A stretch of DNA of 64,000 bases from Pelosinus sp. IPA-1 (GCF_030269905.1 NZ_BSVC01000001.1:434001-498000); one strand, 5' to 3'; numbered from the stretch's first letter, positions 34,064 through 43,672 are shown. Translations and numbers: made by a program. Notes: generated by a model not told the origin, from the sequence alone.

Positions 34064-35686
34064 ATGTATACATTATTGATTGCAGATGATGAACAATTAG
34101 AGCGGCAAGCGTTACGATTTATTGTGGAGCAAAAATGTCCGAACATTCGGATCATAGGCGAAACAGGAGACGGAAAGAGTGCCGTTCAGATTGCTACAAT
34201 AGAAAAACCAGACATTGTTTTAATGGATATCCGTATGCCTGAAATGAATGGGTTAGAGGCAGCTAAGCGTATTCGATCCGCTCTACCGAATACAATCATT
34301 ATCATGCTTACTGCTTTTGATGAATTTAGCTATGCAAAACAGGCGTTAACGATTGGGGTTGTTGAGTATTTATTAAAACCTGTTCGTCCAGAAGATATAA
34401 TTCGAACATTGTATCTTACCATAAATAAAGTAAATGAAATCAAAAGAAAACAAGAGGAAGAAGTTAATCTGCGAAAAAGCGTAGAAGAAGCTATGCCTTT
34501 TATCCAAATGTCATTTGTGCATGATTTAGTTTCTGGTAATATTAAAGACGTTGAACATTTTCAGGAACGATCTCGGTTTTTAGGTATGAAGGTAGATCCT
34601 GGTGTTGTATTGGCTGTTGATGTTGATAATTTTAAGCAGCTAACCTCTAGTGACAGTGAGCTAGAAAAACAAATGATAAAGCAGCGAATTTACAAACTTA
34701 TTTGCAGCGTCGCAGGTGACTATGCTTTAGTCACCCCTTTTGGTAGTGATAATCTGATCATTTTATTAGGATTTCTTCAGATAGATGATATTGAATCCAT
34801 CCAGGGAAAGGCAAAGCAAACTGCAGGTGAGATACAAGAATGTATTGCTCGGGAAATGAATATCAGTATTACCATTGGAATTGGTCGCTATTACTCTGAC
34901 CCGAGGGATATCCACAAATCCTATCTTGAGGCATTGCATGCTCAGCGGCAACGATTTTATTTAGGTGATAGCCAGATTATCCATGTTGATGATGTACCAT
35001 ATTTACCAACAGGGCCCTTTAATTATCCCTTTCATAATGAAAGAGCCGTGCTGGATAAGGTACGCTGTGGTGATCGGAAACAGGCTAAAGAAGCCTTGCA
35101 TGAATTACTAAACGGAATATTTACCAGCAAAGTTTCAATCGATACAGTAAAAGCATGCGTACTTGAATTATTAATTGTTTTATCACGCTCAGCAGTAGAA
35201 GGCGGTGCCAATTTGGAGCAGCTTACCTTACTGAATTTCAATTGTATTAATCGATTGAATGAATGCAGTAATAAAACACAAGTAGAGGCATGGATGTTTG
35301 ATTCCTTGGATCGTTTTATGGATAATATGTTAGAAAATAGAAGCAGTATGAACCTTAGAGTTATTAATAAAGCTTGTGATTATATAGTAAAGAATTATCA
35401 TAGAAATATATCTTTGGAAGAGGTTGCGCAAACAGTGCATTTAAGCCCTTTCTACTTTAGTAGGCTCTTCAAACAGGAAAAGGGTTATAACTTTGTAGAT
35501 TTTTTAACAAAAATTAGAATTGAAAAAGCGAAAAAATTATTGCAAAATCCAGATTTTACTGCAGTGCGTATCGCGGCAGAGGTAGGGTACCAGGATGCAA
35601 GTTATTTTAGTCGGGTATTTCGTCAGGCAATGGGTATGACACCAAACCAATATCGTAATGAAATACGAAACGGTAAATCGGAATGA
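34064..35686 (+). CDS. AraC-type response regulator, probable activator of the pdu operon
   Basis: A 540-residue protein with a receiver domain at residues 1-120 (phosphate-accepting Asp55 in VLMDIRMPEMNG; Lys in YLLKPVRPED), a middle linker domain of about 300 residues, and a C-terminal double helix-turn-helix of the AraC family (ISLEEVAQTVHLSPFYFSRL and GYQDASYFSRVFRQ). ATG 34064 has GAGGAG 6 nt before it and gives the standard YTLLIADDEQLERQ start; GTG 34046 does not. Together with the PocR kinase it forms a two-component system, whereas enterobacteria use the single protein PocR. It ends at its own terminator just before pduU. Confidence 0.92.
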   Translation: MYTLLIADDEQLERQALRFIVEQKCPNIRIIGETGDGKSAVQIATIEKPDIVLMDIRMPEMNGLEAAKRIRSALPNTIIIMLTAFDEFSYAKQALTIGVVEYLLKPVRPEDIIRTLYLTINKVNEIKRKQEEEVNLRKSVEEAMPFIQMSFVHDLVSGNIKDVEHFQERSRFLGMKVDPGVVLAVDVDNFKQLTSSDSELEKQMIKQRIYKLICSVAGDYALVTPFGSDNLIILLGFLQIDDIESIQGKAKQTAGEIQECIAREMNISITIGIGRYYSDPRDIHKSYLEALHAQRQRFYLGDSQIIHVDDVPYLPTGPFNYPFHNERAVLDKVRCGDRKQAKEALHELLNGIFTSKVSIDTVKACVLELLIVLSRSAVEGGANLEQLTLLNFNCINRLNECSNKTQVEAWMFDSLDRFMDNMLENRSSMNLRVINKACDYIVKNYHRNISLEEVAQTVHLSPFYFSRLFKQEKGYNFVDFLTKIRIEKAKKLLQNPDFTAVRIAAEVGYQDASYFSRVFRQAMGMTPNQYRNEIRNGKSE

Positions 35687-35774
35687 GTTTTGACTTCAAT
35701 GCAAAAATGTGATGGAGAAAAGCAGAATAGTACAAAGGATATATAAATAGGGATAAAACATAAAGTGAAATGAG

Positions 35775-35803
35775 AAAGGACTGTTTAAAAACAGTCCTTT
35801 TTT
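35775..35803 (+). terminator. Terminator after the response regulator
   Basis: AAAGGACTGTTT (35775-35786) and AAACAGTCCTTT (35789-35800) pair perfectly and are followed by TTT. It separates the regulators from the pdu operon. Confidence 0.85.
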
Positions 35804-35852
35804 GCTTTTGTGGTAAAAAGATGTAGAGTGAGAAACAAAAAAGTCCTATAGC

Positions 35853-35965
35853 AATAACAACGAGAATAACAACCAATTTTTCACAATATACAGACAGCAA
35901 TTATGTCCATTGGATAGGCAATATATATGCAAGGTAAAAAAGAAAAAAAGACAAATAGTTATAAT
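35853..35965 (+). promoter_or_regulatory. Candidate pdu promoter with direct-repeat activator site
   Basis: A TATAAT (35960-35965) lies 35 nt before pduU and has no acceptable -35 box, as expected of an activator-dependent promoter. A direct repeat AATAACAAC (35853-35861 and 35865-35873) is a possible site for the AraC-type regulator. Both are visible; the function is inferred. Confidence 0.4.
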
Positions 35966-35999
35966 TGTCAAACGAATGTGAAGATTGTGAGGGAATTGT

Positions 36000-36344
36000 A
36001 TGGTGGTAGAAAAGCCGAGAATGGTCCAAGAATATGTACCAGGTAAGCAGGTAACTTTAGCACACCTCATAGCAAATCCTAAAAAAGAGCTGTGTGAAAA
36101 GCTAGGATTGATGTCTAGCAGTTCAGCAATTGGTATTTTAACGATTACCCCTTGTGAAGCAGCGATTATTGCAGCAGATGTAGCTACAAAAGCAGCAGCA
36201 GTACAGATTGGTTTTATGGATCGTTTTACGGGTTCCTTAGTACTAGTCGGCACAGTATCTAATGTAGAATCGGCTTTGAAACAGGTAGTAAATGTTTTGG
36301 TGGAAGGCTTGGGATTTTCTGGTCCTAAGCTGACAAAGTCTTAA
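36000..36344 (+). CDS. pduU: Microcompartment shell protein PduU/EutS
   Basis: A 114-residue BMC-domain shell protein with the circularly permuted EutS/PduU fold. The N-terminal beta-barrel-forming tail [20 protein letters not shown] is diagnostic, followed by [20 protein letters not shown] and [14 protein letters not shown]. It forms hexameric facet tiles whose pore is plugged by the small barrel. It is the first gene of the pdu operon here, which differs from the Salmonella order (pduA first). Confidence 0.93.
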   Translation: MVVEKPRMVQEYVPGKQVTLAHLIANPKKELCEKLGLMSSSSAIGILTITPCEAAIIAADVATKAAAVQIGFMDRFTGSLVLVGTVSNVESALKQVVNVLVEGLGFSGPKLTKS

Positions 36345-36345
36345 G

Positions 36346-36792
36346 ATGCAAAAGGTAATGCTAGTTGGTCCTGTAGGAGCAGGAAAAACATCTTTAATTC
36401 ATATGCTGCAAAAGGATTCGCAAAAGGCTGAAAAAACACAAAGTATTATATTTACAGATGGAGCCATTGATACACCGGGCGAATATGCACAAATCCCGCG
36501 TTTTTATTCAGCTTTAATGGTAACAGCGATGCAAGCATCAACAGTAGCCGTTGTCCAGGATGCGACAGATTTAAAAATAGCTCTTCCGCCTGGGTTTGCT
36601 AGTATGTTTTCCCGTCCTGTTGTCGGGGTTGTTACTAAAATTGATGTTCCCGGAATTGATAGAGAAAAGGCAAGGGAGCGTTTACTACAAATTGGGGTTA
36701 AAGAACCGATATTCTTTGTCTCTTCTCATACCGGAGAAGGGCTGGATGAATTAATTGAGTATTTTGGGAAGGGAGGTGTACATAATGAGTGA
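36346..36792 (+). CDS. pduV: PduV/EutP-family small GTPase
   Basis: A 148-residue Ras-like GTPase. The P-loop is [10 protein letters not shown] at residues about 7-16, the [16 protein letters not shown] segment is the G3 region, and TKID is the G4 motif. In Salmonella PduV associates with the organelle and may affect its movement; EutP relatives may act as acetate kinase. It starts one base after pduU, and its last codons overlap the pduA start by 8 bp, so the three are translationally close. Confidence 0.9.
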   Translation: MQKVMLVGPVGAGKTSLIHMLQKDSQKAEKTQSIIFTDGAIDTPGEYAQIPRFYSALMVTAMQASTVAVVQDATDLKIALPPGFASMFSRPVVGVVTKIDVPGIDREKARERLLQIGVKEPIFFVSSHTGEGLDELIEYFGKGGVHNE

Positions 36793-37060
36793 AGCGTTAG
36801 GTATGATTGAAACTAAAGGACTAGTAGGAGCTATTGAAGCTGCTGATGCTATGGTAAAGGCAGCCAATGTTCAATTAGTAGGTTATGAAAAAATTGGTTC
36901 TGGGTTAGTAACAGTAATGGTACGTGGCGATGTTGGCGCGATAAAAGCGGCAACAGATGCTGGTGCAGCAGCTGCGCAAAAAGTTGGCGAAGTTGTATCC
37001 ATTCACGTTATTCCTCGTCCTCATACAGACGTGGAAAAAATTCTTCCCAAAATGAAATAG
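36785..37060 (+). CDS. pduA: Microcompartment hexameric shell protein PduA/PduJ
   Basis: A 91-residue canonical BMC-domain shell protein: [40 protein letters not shown], then [20 protein letters not shown] and [15 protein letters not shown]. Hexamers tile the facets, and the central pore passes 1,2-propanediol. ATG 36785 is preceded by GGGAGGTG within pduV and overlaps its end. A near-identical paralogue is encoded at 43.7 kb. Confidence 0.96.
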   Translation: MSEALGMIETKGLVGAIEAADAMVKAANVQLVGYEKIGSGLVTVMVRGDVGAIKAATDAGAAAAQKVGEVVSIHVIPRPHTDVEKILPKMK

Positions 37061-37086
37061 GTTAATAATTTGGAGGTGGAATCATT

Positions 37087-37878
37087 ATGCAAGAGCAGTT
37101 AATTGATAAGGTTATGGATGAAATTAAAAAACGGATGGAGACTCAAGCTCCTACCGCAGCTACTAAAGAAGAGTGTAAGGGCCCAATGAATCCTGGAATT
37201 ACTGAATTTGTTGGTACTGCAATCGGTGATACTATTGGTTTAGTTATCGCAAATGTAGATCCTATGTTGCATGAAAAAATGAAAATCGACCCTAAATATC
37301 GTTCCATTGGTATCTTAGGCGCTCGTACAGGGGCTGGCCCACACATCATGGCAGCTGATGAAGCTGTAAAAGCAACAAATACAGAGATCATATCCATTGA
37401 ATTACCTCGTGATACCAAAGGGGGAGCAGGACATGGTTCTTTGATTCTCTTTGGTGCAGAAGAAGTGTCTGATGCTCGCCGTGCAATTGAAGTAGCACTA
37501 AAAGAATTGAATCGCACTTTTGGTGATGTGTATGGTAACGATGCCGGACATATTGAATTACAATATACTGCTCGGGCAAGTTATGCTATCAATAAAGCCT
37601 TTGGTGCACCTGTAGGTAAAGCCTTTGGACTGATTGTTGGTGCTCCTGCTGCAATTGGCGTGCTCATGTCAGATGTTGCAGTGAAAACGGCTAATGTTGA
37701 AGTGGTCGGTTATGGCAGTCCCGCTGGTGGCACAAGTTATTCTAATGAAGTTATTTTAATGGTTACTGGTGATTCCGGTGCAGTACGTCAAGCCGTACTT
37801 GCCGCTAAAGACGTAGGCAAAAAATTGTTGGAAGCTATGGCTGGTTCAGCTCCATCGTCAACTACGCCATATATCTAA
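37087..37878 (+). CDS. pduB: Trimeric tandem-BMC shell protein PduB
   Basis: A 263-residue shell protein with two fused BMC domains that form trimers. Residues 1-33 are an extension (LIDKVMDEIKKRMETQ is an amphipathic helix) before NPGITEFVGTAIGDTIGLVI. Domain two holds HIELQYTARASYAINKAFGA. In Salmonella the extension ties the shell to the enzyme core, and a shorter PduB' arises from an internal start. Here ATG 37186 (Met34), preceded by TAAGGG, could give the same short form. GGAGG precedes ATG 37087. Confidence 0.94.
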   Translation: MQEQLIDKVMDEIKKRMETQAPTAATKEECKGPMNPGITEFVGTAIGDTIGLVIANVDPMLHEKMKIDPKYRSIGILGARTGAGPHIMAADEAVKATNTEIISIELPRDTKGGAGHGSLILFGAEEVSDARRAIEVALKELNRTFGDVYGNDAGHIELQYTARASYAINKAFGAPVGKAFGLIVGAPAAIGVLMSDVAVKTANVEVVGYGSPAGGTSYSNEVILMVTGDSGAVRQAVLAAKDVGKKLLEAMAGSAPSSTTPYI

Positions 37879-37897
37879 TACAGGGAGGGGAAAAACA

Positions 37898-39568
37898 ATG
37901 AAGAGATCAAAACGTTTTGAAGTTTTAGCTGCCCGCCCTGTAAATCAGGACGGTTTCGTTGAAGAATGGCCAGAAGTTGGTCTGATGGCTATGGGTAGCC
38001 CTAATGATCCAATACCTAGTATTAAAATCGAAAACGGCAAGATCGTTGAAATGGACGGTGTTGCTCGTAGTAATTTCGATTTTATTGAACAGTTTATTGC
38101 TGATTATGCCATTGATGTCAAGGTAGCTGAAAAAGCAATGGCTATGGATGCTACTGAAATTGCCAAGATGCTTGTTGACGTCAATGTATCAAGAAAAGAA
38201 GTTGTTGATCTTGTTCGTGGTTTAACTGCTGCGAAATTAGTAGCCGTTTTCAATACTATGAATGTAGTAGAAATGATGATGGCAATGCAAAAAATGCGGG
38301 CACGGAAAATTCCTTCGAATCAATGCCATATTACAAACGTAAATGACAATCCAGTGTTGATCGCGGCAGATGGCGCAGAAGCTGCATTGCGTGGTTTTGA
38401 TGAAATGGAAACAACAGTTGCCGTTGTTCGTTATGCTCCATTTAATGCCTTGGCCCTCTTAATTGGTGGTCAAACCGGCAGAGGCGGCACATTGATCCAA
38501 TGTGCACTCGAAGAAGCAACTGAGTTAGAACTTGGGATGCGTGGTATCACTGCCTATGCAGAAACTATTTCTGTATATGGTACAGAAAACGTGTTTGTTG
38601 ATGGTGATGATACACCTTGGTCAAAAGCGTTTCTTGCTTCAGCCTATGCTTCACGAGGCTTGAAAATGAGATTTACCTCAGGTACTGGTTCTGAGGTGCA
38701 AATGGGATATGCAGAAGGCAAGTCTATGTTATATCTAGAAATTCGTTGCATCATGGTTACTAGAGGAGCAGGCGTACAAGGATTGCAAAATGGTTCTGTA
38801 AGTTGCATTGGCGTTCCAGCAGCTGTTCCATCCGGTATTCGTGCTGTTTTGGCAGAAAATCTTTGCACGACTATGCTAGATATGGAAGTAGCATCTAGTA
38901 ATGACCAAACCTTTACTCATTCTGATATTCGCCGTACAGCTCGTACATTAATGCAGATGCTTCCTGGCACTGACTTTATTTGTTCTGGTTATGGTGGAGT
39001 ACCAAACTATGATAATATGTTTGCCGGCTCTAACTGGGATGTTGACGATTACGATGATTGGAATATCATCCAGCGTGATTTGAAAGTTGACGGTGGTTTG
39101 CGTCCAGCTTCTGAAGAAGAGGTAATTGCTGTTCGTAATAAAGCTGCTCGGGCTTTACAAGCGGTATTTAAAGAATTAGGCTTCCCAGCAATTACGGATG
39201 AAGAAGTAGAAGCTGCAACCTATGCTCATGGCAGCAAAGATGTTCCAGCACGTAATGTGGTTGAAGATTTAAAAGGTGCACAAGAATTGATGAGCCGTGG
39301 CATTACGGGCATTGATGTTGTTAAAGCCTTATCGAAGAGCGGTTTTACTGATTTAGCTGAAAATGTTCTAAATCTTTTGAAACAACGTATCTCCGGTGAT
39401 TATCTCCATACATCAGCTATTCTTGACACCAAGTTTAATGTTATCAGCGCCGTGAATAGCCGTAATGATTATGCCGGTCCAGGGACTGGTTATCGTATGA
39501 GCGATGAACGTTGGGAAGAAATTAAAAACATTCGTCAAGCAATTAAACCATCTGACTTTGACGTTTGA
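37898..39568 (+). CDS. pduC: Coenzyme B12-dependent propanediol/diol dehydratase large subunit
   Basis: The 556-residue alpha subunit of adenosylcobalamin diol dehydratase, which turns 1,2-propanediol into propionaldehyde (glycerol into 3-hydroxypropionaldehyde). It begins KRSKRFEVLAARPVNQDGFV and contains GLTAAKLVAVFNTMNVVEMM, CHITNVNDNPVLIAADGAEA, and RFTSGTGSEVQMGYAEGKSM. These define the TIM barrel with the substrate and K+ sites (Glu/Gln/Asp). The length is typical. The operon carries beta and gamma subunits and reactivase downstream. Diol- and glycerol-type subunits are close, and substrate preference cannot be fixed here. The gamma subunit length favours the diol type. Confidence 0.96.
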   Translation: MKRSKRFEVLAARPVNQDGFVEEWPEVGLMAMGSPNDPIPSIKIENGKIVEMDGVARSNFDFIEQFIADYAIDVKVAEKAMAMDATEIAKMLVDVNVSRKEVVDLVRGLTAAKLVAVFNTMNVVEMMMAMQKMRARKIPSNQCHITNVNDNPVLIAADGAEAALRGFDEMETTVAVVRYAPFNALALLIGGQTGRGGTLIQCALEEATELELGMRGITAYAETISVYGTENVFVDGDDTPWSKAFLASAYASRGLKMRFTSGTGSEVQMGYAEGKSMLYLEIRCIMVTRGAGVQGLQNGSVSCIGVPAAVPSGIRAVLAENLCTTMLDMEVASSNDQTFTHSDIRRTARTLMQMLPGTDFICSGYGGVPNYDNMFAGSNWDVDDYDDWNIIQRDLKVDGGLRPASEEEVIAVRNKAARALQAVFKELGFPAITDEEVEAATYAHGSKDVPARNVVEDLKGAQELMSRGITGIDVVKALSKSGFTDLAENVLNLLKQRISGDYLHTSAILDTKFNVISAVNSRNDYAGPGTGYRMSDERWEEIKNIRQAIKPSDFDV

Positions 39569-39592
39569 TTTCAGAAAGAGAGGTGTAATGTA

Positions 39593-40231
39593 ATGGAAAT
39601 TAACGAACAAATGATTCGTGAAATCGTAATGCAAGTGGTACAAGGAATGGAGCAAACCAAACCTGCTACTGCAGTAGTTACAGGACGTCCCATGACTTTG
39701 GTCGAAAAAGGGGAAGCACGCCCTGGGACAAGAGCAGATGAAGTGATTATTGCTGTGACTCCAGCTTTCGGTAAATTTCAAAATAAAACCATTGTAAACG
39801 TTCCTCATAGTGATGTATTGCGTGAAATGATCGCAGGCATTGAGGAAGAAGGTTTGAGTGCTAGAGTGGTTAGAATACTGCGCACTTCCGATGTAGGATT
39901 TGCTGCTCATGATGCGACTAAATTGAGTGGATCTGGTATAGCGATTGGTATACAGTCTAGAGGCACTACTGTAATTCACCAAAAAGATTTACCACCACTA
40001 AGTAACTTAGAACTTTTCCCTCAATCTCCTTTGTTAGATTTACCTGCTTTCCGCGCCATTGGCCGTAATGCTGCGAAATATGCGAAAGGTGAATCACCAA
40101 CACCAGTACCAACAAGAAATGACCAAATGGCACGACCTAAATTCCAGGCAAAAGCCGCTGTGCTTCATATCAAAGAAACAGAACATGTAGTTCCTGGAGC
40201 AAAGCCAGTTGAACTTACTGTACAATTTTAA
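39593..40231 (+). CDS. pduD: Diol dehydratase medium subunit
   Basis: The 212-residue beta subunit of the B12-dependent dehydratase. The first 18 residues ([18 protein letters not shown]) are an amphipathic helix like the PduD tag that sends the enzyme into the shell. The main body ([20 protein letters not shown] to [20 protein letters not shown]) binds the cobalamin lower face. It is 25 bp after pduC and 19 bp before pduE, in frame with a stoichiometric complex. Confidence 0.95.
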   Translation: MEINEQMIREIVMQVVQGMEQTKPATAVVTGRPMTLVEKGEARPGTRADEVIIAVTPAFGKFQNKTIVNVPHSDVLREMIAGIEEEGLSARVVRILRTSDVGFAAHDATKLSGSGIAIGIQSRGTTVIHQKDLPPLSNLELFPQSPLLDLPAFRAIGRNAAKYAKGESPTPVPTRNDQMARPKFQAKAAVLHIKETEHVVPGAKPVELTVQF

Positions 40232-40250
40232 ATAAGCGGAGGTGATCGAA

Positions 40251-40772
40251 ATGTCTCAAGAAAAAATGATAGAAGATATGGTTCGTGAAGTGTTAAAGTC
40301 AATGAGTCAAGGGCAAGCGCCTCAAAAATCTCATTCTGCCCCAAGTGCTCAATCACAAGGACTAAATGCAGATAAGGATTACCCATTGGCAACAAAACGA
40401 CCAGAATTATTAAAAAGTCCTACAGGGAAAAAACTTTCAGACATTACTTTGGCTAACGTGTTAAATGGTAATGTTACACCGAGTGATGTACGTATTGCTC
40501 CTGAAACACTTAGAATGCAGGCTGAAATTGCTGATGGTGTTGGTAGAACCCAGTTCGCAAATAATTTGCGTCGGGCAGCTGAGCTAACTACAATTCCTGA
40601 TAAACGGATTCTTGAAATATATAATGCCCTTCGTCCTTATCGTTCAACTAGAGAAGAATTATTAGCCATTGCCGAAGAGATGGAAACAAAATACAATGCA
40701 AAAATAAATGCCGCTTTCGTGAGAGAGGCTGCAGGAGTATACGAACGCAGAAATCGTCTCAGAGCGGAGTAG
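40251..40772 (+). CDS. pduE: Diol dehydratase small subunit
   Basis: The 173-residue gamma subunit, the length of PduE (about 173) and longer than the glycerol dehydratase small subunit (about 141). It starts SQEKMIEDMVREVLKSMSQ, an encapsulation-type helix, then a disordered Pro/Ser/Gln linker, and the core KDYPLATKRPELLKSPTGKK to RSTREELLAIAEEMETKY. ATG 40251 is chosen over GTG 40242 because GGAGGTG (40236-40242) would be used for it. Confidence 0.95.
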   Translation: MSQEKMIEDMVREVLKSMSQGQAPQKSHSAPSAQSQGLNADKDYPLATKRPELLKSPTGKKLSDITLANVLNGNVTPSDVRIAPETLRMQAEIADGVGRTQFANNLRRAAELTTIPDKRILEIYNALRPYRSTREELLAIAEEMETKYNAKINAAFVREAAGVYERRNRLRAE

Positions 40773-40784
40773 GGTGGAATTTTC

Positions 40785-42608
40785 ATGGCTATAGTTGCAG
40801 GTGTGGATATTGGCAATTCTACGACAGAGGTTTGTCTGGCTGCTATAGATTCAACAAAGGTCACTCAATTTTTAGCAAGCAGTATTGTCAAAACAACAGG
40901 AATAAAAGGTACATTGGCCAATGTACCCGGAATTATCATTGCGCTAGAAGAGGCTTTGAGCAAATCAAAGATGCAGTTAACTGAACTATCTGAAATCCGA
41001 TTAAATGAAGCAACTCCAGTTATTGGTGATTTGGCAATGGAGACAATTACAGAAACCATTATTACTGAATCGACTATGATTGGACATAATCCTTCTACAC
41101 CAGGCGGCGTAGGTTTAGGAGTAGGGCAAACGGTTTTATTTAGTCAATTAAACAGTCTTGTAGCTGGAGACAAAGTGATTTGTATTATTCCACAAGGCAT
41201 TGATTTTGAAGATGCAGCCAGTGGTCTTAATCTTGCATTATCAAGAGGCATAGACATTCAGGGAGCTGTTGTCCGTCAAGATGATGCAGTTTTGATTGCC
41301 AATCGATTGCAAAAAGCAATGCCGGTAGTAGATGAAGTCACGATGATTGAGAAGGTTCCTATTGGAATGCTAGCAGCAGTAGAAGTGGCTGAGGCAGGGC
41401 AAACCATTAGAACGTTGTCAAACCCTTATGGAATTGCAACTGTATTTAATTTATCAGCCGATGATACGAAAATGGTGGTGCCAATTGCTCGTGCCTTGAT
41501 TGGTAACCGTTCCGCAGTTGTTGTACGTACACCGCAAGGCGACGTAAAGGCAAGAACTATTCCAGCTGGATTTATTACTGTTTTTGGACAAAAAGGCAAA
41601 GCGGATATTGATGTGGAATCAGGAGCCAATAAAATCATGGAAACGGTGGAAAGGGTGCAACCCGTCCTTGATGTACAGGGAGAAGCCGGAACTCATGTAA
41701 ATGGGATGTTAGAGAGAGTTCGTCAGGTAATGAGTGAACTTACTGAGCAACCTTTGGCAGATATGAAGATACAGGATATCTTAGCCGTTGATACTTTTGT
41801 CCCACAAAAAGTACAAGGTGGATTAGCTGGAGAGTTTGCACTAGAGAATGCTGTAGCTTTGGCGGCCATGGTAAAAACAAGTCGTCTTCCTATGCAGCAA
41901 ATAGCGAATAAGCTTACCCAGGAATTGGGGGTTAAGGTTGTCATTGCGGGCGTAGAGGCAAACATGGCTATCAGGGGGGCATTAACCACTCCTGGTACGG
42001 ATAAGCCATTAGCTATCCTAGATATGGGTGGCGGCTCTACGGATGCAGCTATTATTACTAGAGATGAACGGGTTATGTCTATTCATTTAGCTGGAGCTGG
42101 TGACATGGTTACCATGCTCATCAATTCAGAGCTAGGGCTAAATGACTTTGATTTATCGGAAGATATTAAAAAGTATCCCTTAGCAAAAGTCGAGAGCTTA
42201 TATCATATACGGTTAGAAGATGGAACAGTACGCTTTTATGAACAGCATCTTAAACCGGAGGTTTTTTCTCGTGTGGTAATTCTAAAAGATGGTGACATGG
42301 TTCCTATTCCTAGTTCTCATCCATTAGATAAGATTCGCCATGTAAGAAGAGAGGCAAAAAAGAGGGTATTTGTAACCAATGCACTTAGGTCTCTTGCTCG
42401 CGTGGCACCTACAGGCAATATTCGTCATATTGAATTTGTTGTCTTGGTAGGCGGATCGGCTATGGATTTTGAAGTAGGGGATATGGTAACCGATGCATTG
42501 GCTGAATATAGCATTGTTTGTGGCAGAGGAAATATTCGAGGTTCTGAAGGTCCACGTAATGCTGTAGCCACTGGGCTGGTATTGTCCTATCTTGATAGAG
42601 AGGCGTGA
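40785..42608 (+). CDS. pduG: Diol dehydratase reactivase large subunit
   Basis: The 607-residue ATP-dependent reactivating factor of the Hsp70/actin-fold type, which releases damaged cobalamin from inactive dehydratase. Signatures include AGVDIGNSTTEVCLA near the N-terminus, SRGIDIQGAVVRQDDAVLIA, LAILDMGGGSTDAAIITRDE, and VVLVGGSAMDFEV near the C-terminus. Its stop overlaps the pduH start region, as expected for a paired complex. Confidence 0.96.
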   Translation: MAIVAGVDIGNSTTEVCLAAIDSTKVTQFLASSIVKTTGIKGTLANVPGIIIALEEALSKSKMQLTELSEIRLNEATPVIGDLAMETITETIITESTMIGHNPSTPGGVGLGVGQTVLFSQLNSLVAGDKVICIIPQGIDFEDAASGLNLALSRGIDIQGAVVRQDDAVLIANRLQKAMPVVDEVTMIEKVPIGMLAAVEVAEAGQTIRTLSNPYGIATVFNLSADDTKMVVPIARALIGNRSAVVVRTPQGDVKARTIPAGFITVFGQKGKADIDVESGANKIMETVERVQPVLDVQGEAGTHVNGMLERVRQVMSELTEQPLADMKIQDILAVDTFVPQKVQGGLAGEFALENAVALAAMVKTSRLPMQQIANKLTQELGVKVVIAGVEANMAIRGALTTPGTDKPLAILDMGGGSTDAAIITRDERVMSIHLAGAGDMVTMLINSELGLNDFDLSEDIKKYPLAKVESLYHIRLEDGTVRFYEQHLKPEVFSRVVILKDGDMVPIPSSHPLDKIRHVRREAKKRVFVTNALRSLARVAPTGNIRHIEFVVLVGGSAMDFEVGDMVTDALAEYSIVCGRGNIRGSEGPRNAVATGLVLSYLDREA

Positions 42609-42613
42609 GCGGG

Positions 42614-43096
42614 ATGCTGCCAGATAGAATTAAACCTTGTGTGCTAATCTATATATTTCCTCACTCCGATGGTGATAAAAAGATTCGGGAGGTACAGGCT
42701 GGTATGGAGGAAGAAGGAATACCTTGCTCCATTATGTCTAGTAACGAATCAGATGAAATCACTCTAGCGTATCAGGCCGCTTCTGCTTCAAAACTTGGAG
42801 TTGGAATTGGAATTGGATCAAAAAATTTGTGCATTCACTATGCTAAATTGCCTGCAAAGCAGCCTTTATTTGCTTTAAATGCTGCAGGAACTCCTGCGCA
42901 ATGGAGGCATTTCGGTTACAATGCGGCACGTTTGGTGAAGGGAATTCCTTTTAAAAATCAGCCTTCCGAAGATGTAGGTTCTCAAATTATAGATTCGAAG
43001 GCCCTGTATCAGATCGTTTATAAAATCGTCCATAAAGTTCTTTTAGAAGGTGCCGAAGACCATGGGGAGGTGAAAGCATGGTCAAAGACGCGGTAG
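42614..43096 (+). CDS. pduH: Diol dehydratase reactivase small subunit
   Basis: The small subunit of the reactivase, about 160 residues, folded like the dehydratase medium subunit. Recognised by PCVLIYIFPHSDGDKKIREV, SCEITLAYQAA-type SDEITLAYQAASASKLGVGI, and HYAKLPAKQPLFALNAAG. I prefer ATG 42614 to the GTG at 42605, since AGAGG lies 11 nt before the ATG but only 2 nt before the GTG; the GTG is possible. The gene overlaps pduK by 19 bp. Confidence 0.9.
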   Translation: MLPDRIKPCVLIYIFPHSDGDKKIREVQAGMEEEGIPCSIMSSNESDEITLAYQAASASKLGVGIGIGSKNLCIHYAKLPAKQPLFALNAAGTPAQWRHFGYNAARLVKGIPFKNQPSEDVGSQIIDSKALYQIVYKIVHKVLLEGAEDHGEVKAWSKTR

Positions 43097-43671
43097 GTCT
43101 CATAGAAATTGTCGGATTGGCTGCTGCTTTAGAAGCGGCTGATGCAGCTGTTAAAGCAGCTAATGTTGAATTAATTGGCTATGAACTGACAAAAGGCGGG
43201 GGACTCGTAGTCGTTAAATTAAGTGGTAATGTTGGGGCAGTTAAGGCTGCAATTGAAGCTGGTAAGATGGCTGGTAGTAAGGTAAATAAGGTATGGGCTA
43301 CTCACATTATACCTAGACCCCATGGAGAGTTATCTTGCATGCTGCTTACAAAAGAAACGGTAGGTTTAGCTAAGAAACAGCCTGTGGCTGAAGTAATAGA
43401 ACCTGCAAAAGCTAAACAAAGCGAAACTTTACTTGTAAGCAATGAAGTTGAGGTAGAAGTGGAAGCTAGCATTGAAACTGAAAGTCAGTTAGTAAAAGGA
43501 GAGCTAGAAGAACATGAGTCGGAGACCAACAAATTGCCACCTGTTCTAGAAAAACAGAAAAAAGTTTCCGATTATTGTAATCTTTGCGGTGATCCTGCTT
43601 GCCCTAGAATAAAGGGAGACCCTAAGATCACTTGTATCCATTACGAGAGAAATAATAAGGAGGCGGAATAG
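43078..43671 (+). CDS. pduK: PduK-like shell protein with C-terminal metal-binding tail
   Basis: A 197-residue protein. Residues 1-95 form a BMC domain ([20 protein letters not shown], then [10 protein letters not shown]). An acidic linker with [13 protein letters not shown] and other Glu-rich runs follows. The last 35 residues hold [10 protein letters not shown] and a later Cys, spacing C-x2-C-x4-C-x10-C, which suggests an Fe-S or zinc site as in PduK. The tail may face the lumen and carry electrons. ATG 43078 lies behind GGGGAGGTG and overlaps pduH. Confidence 0.92.
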   Translation: MVKDAVGLIEIVGLAAALEAADAAVKAANVELIGYELTKGGGLVVVKLSGNVGAVKAAIEAGKMAGSKVNKVWATHIIPRPHGELSCMLLTKETVGLAKKQPVAEVIEPAKAKQSETLLVSNEVEVEVEASIETESQLVKGELEEHESETNKLPPVLEKQKKVSDYCNLCGDPACPRIKGDPKITCIHYERNNKEAE

Positions 43672-43672
43672 T

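Noticed and set aside
39413-39982. 189-codon minus-strand open frame opposite pduC/pduD
   Set aside because: It is the shadow of conserved dehydratase genes and contains unusual Cys/His/Tyr-rich composition typical of antisense frames.
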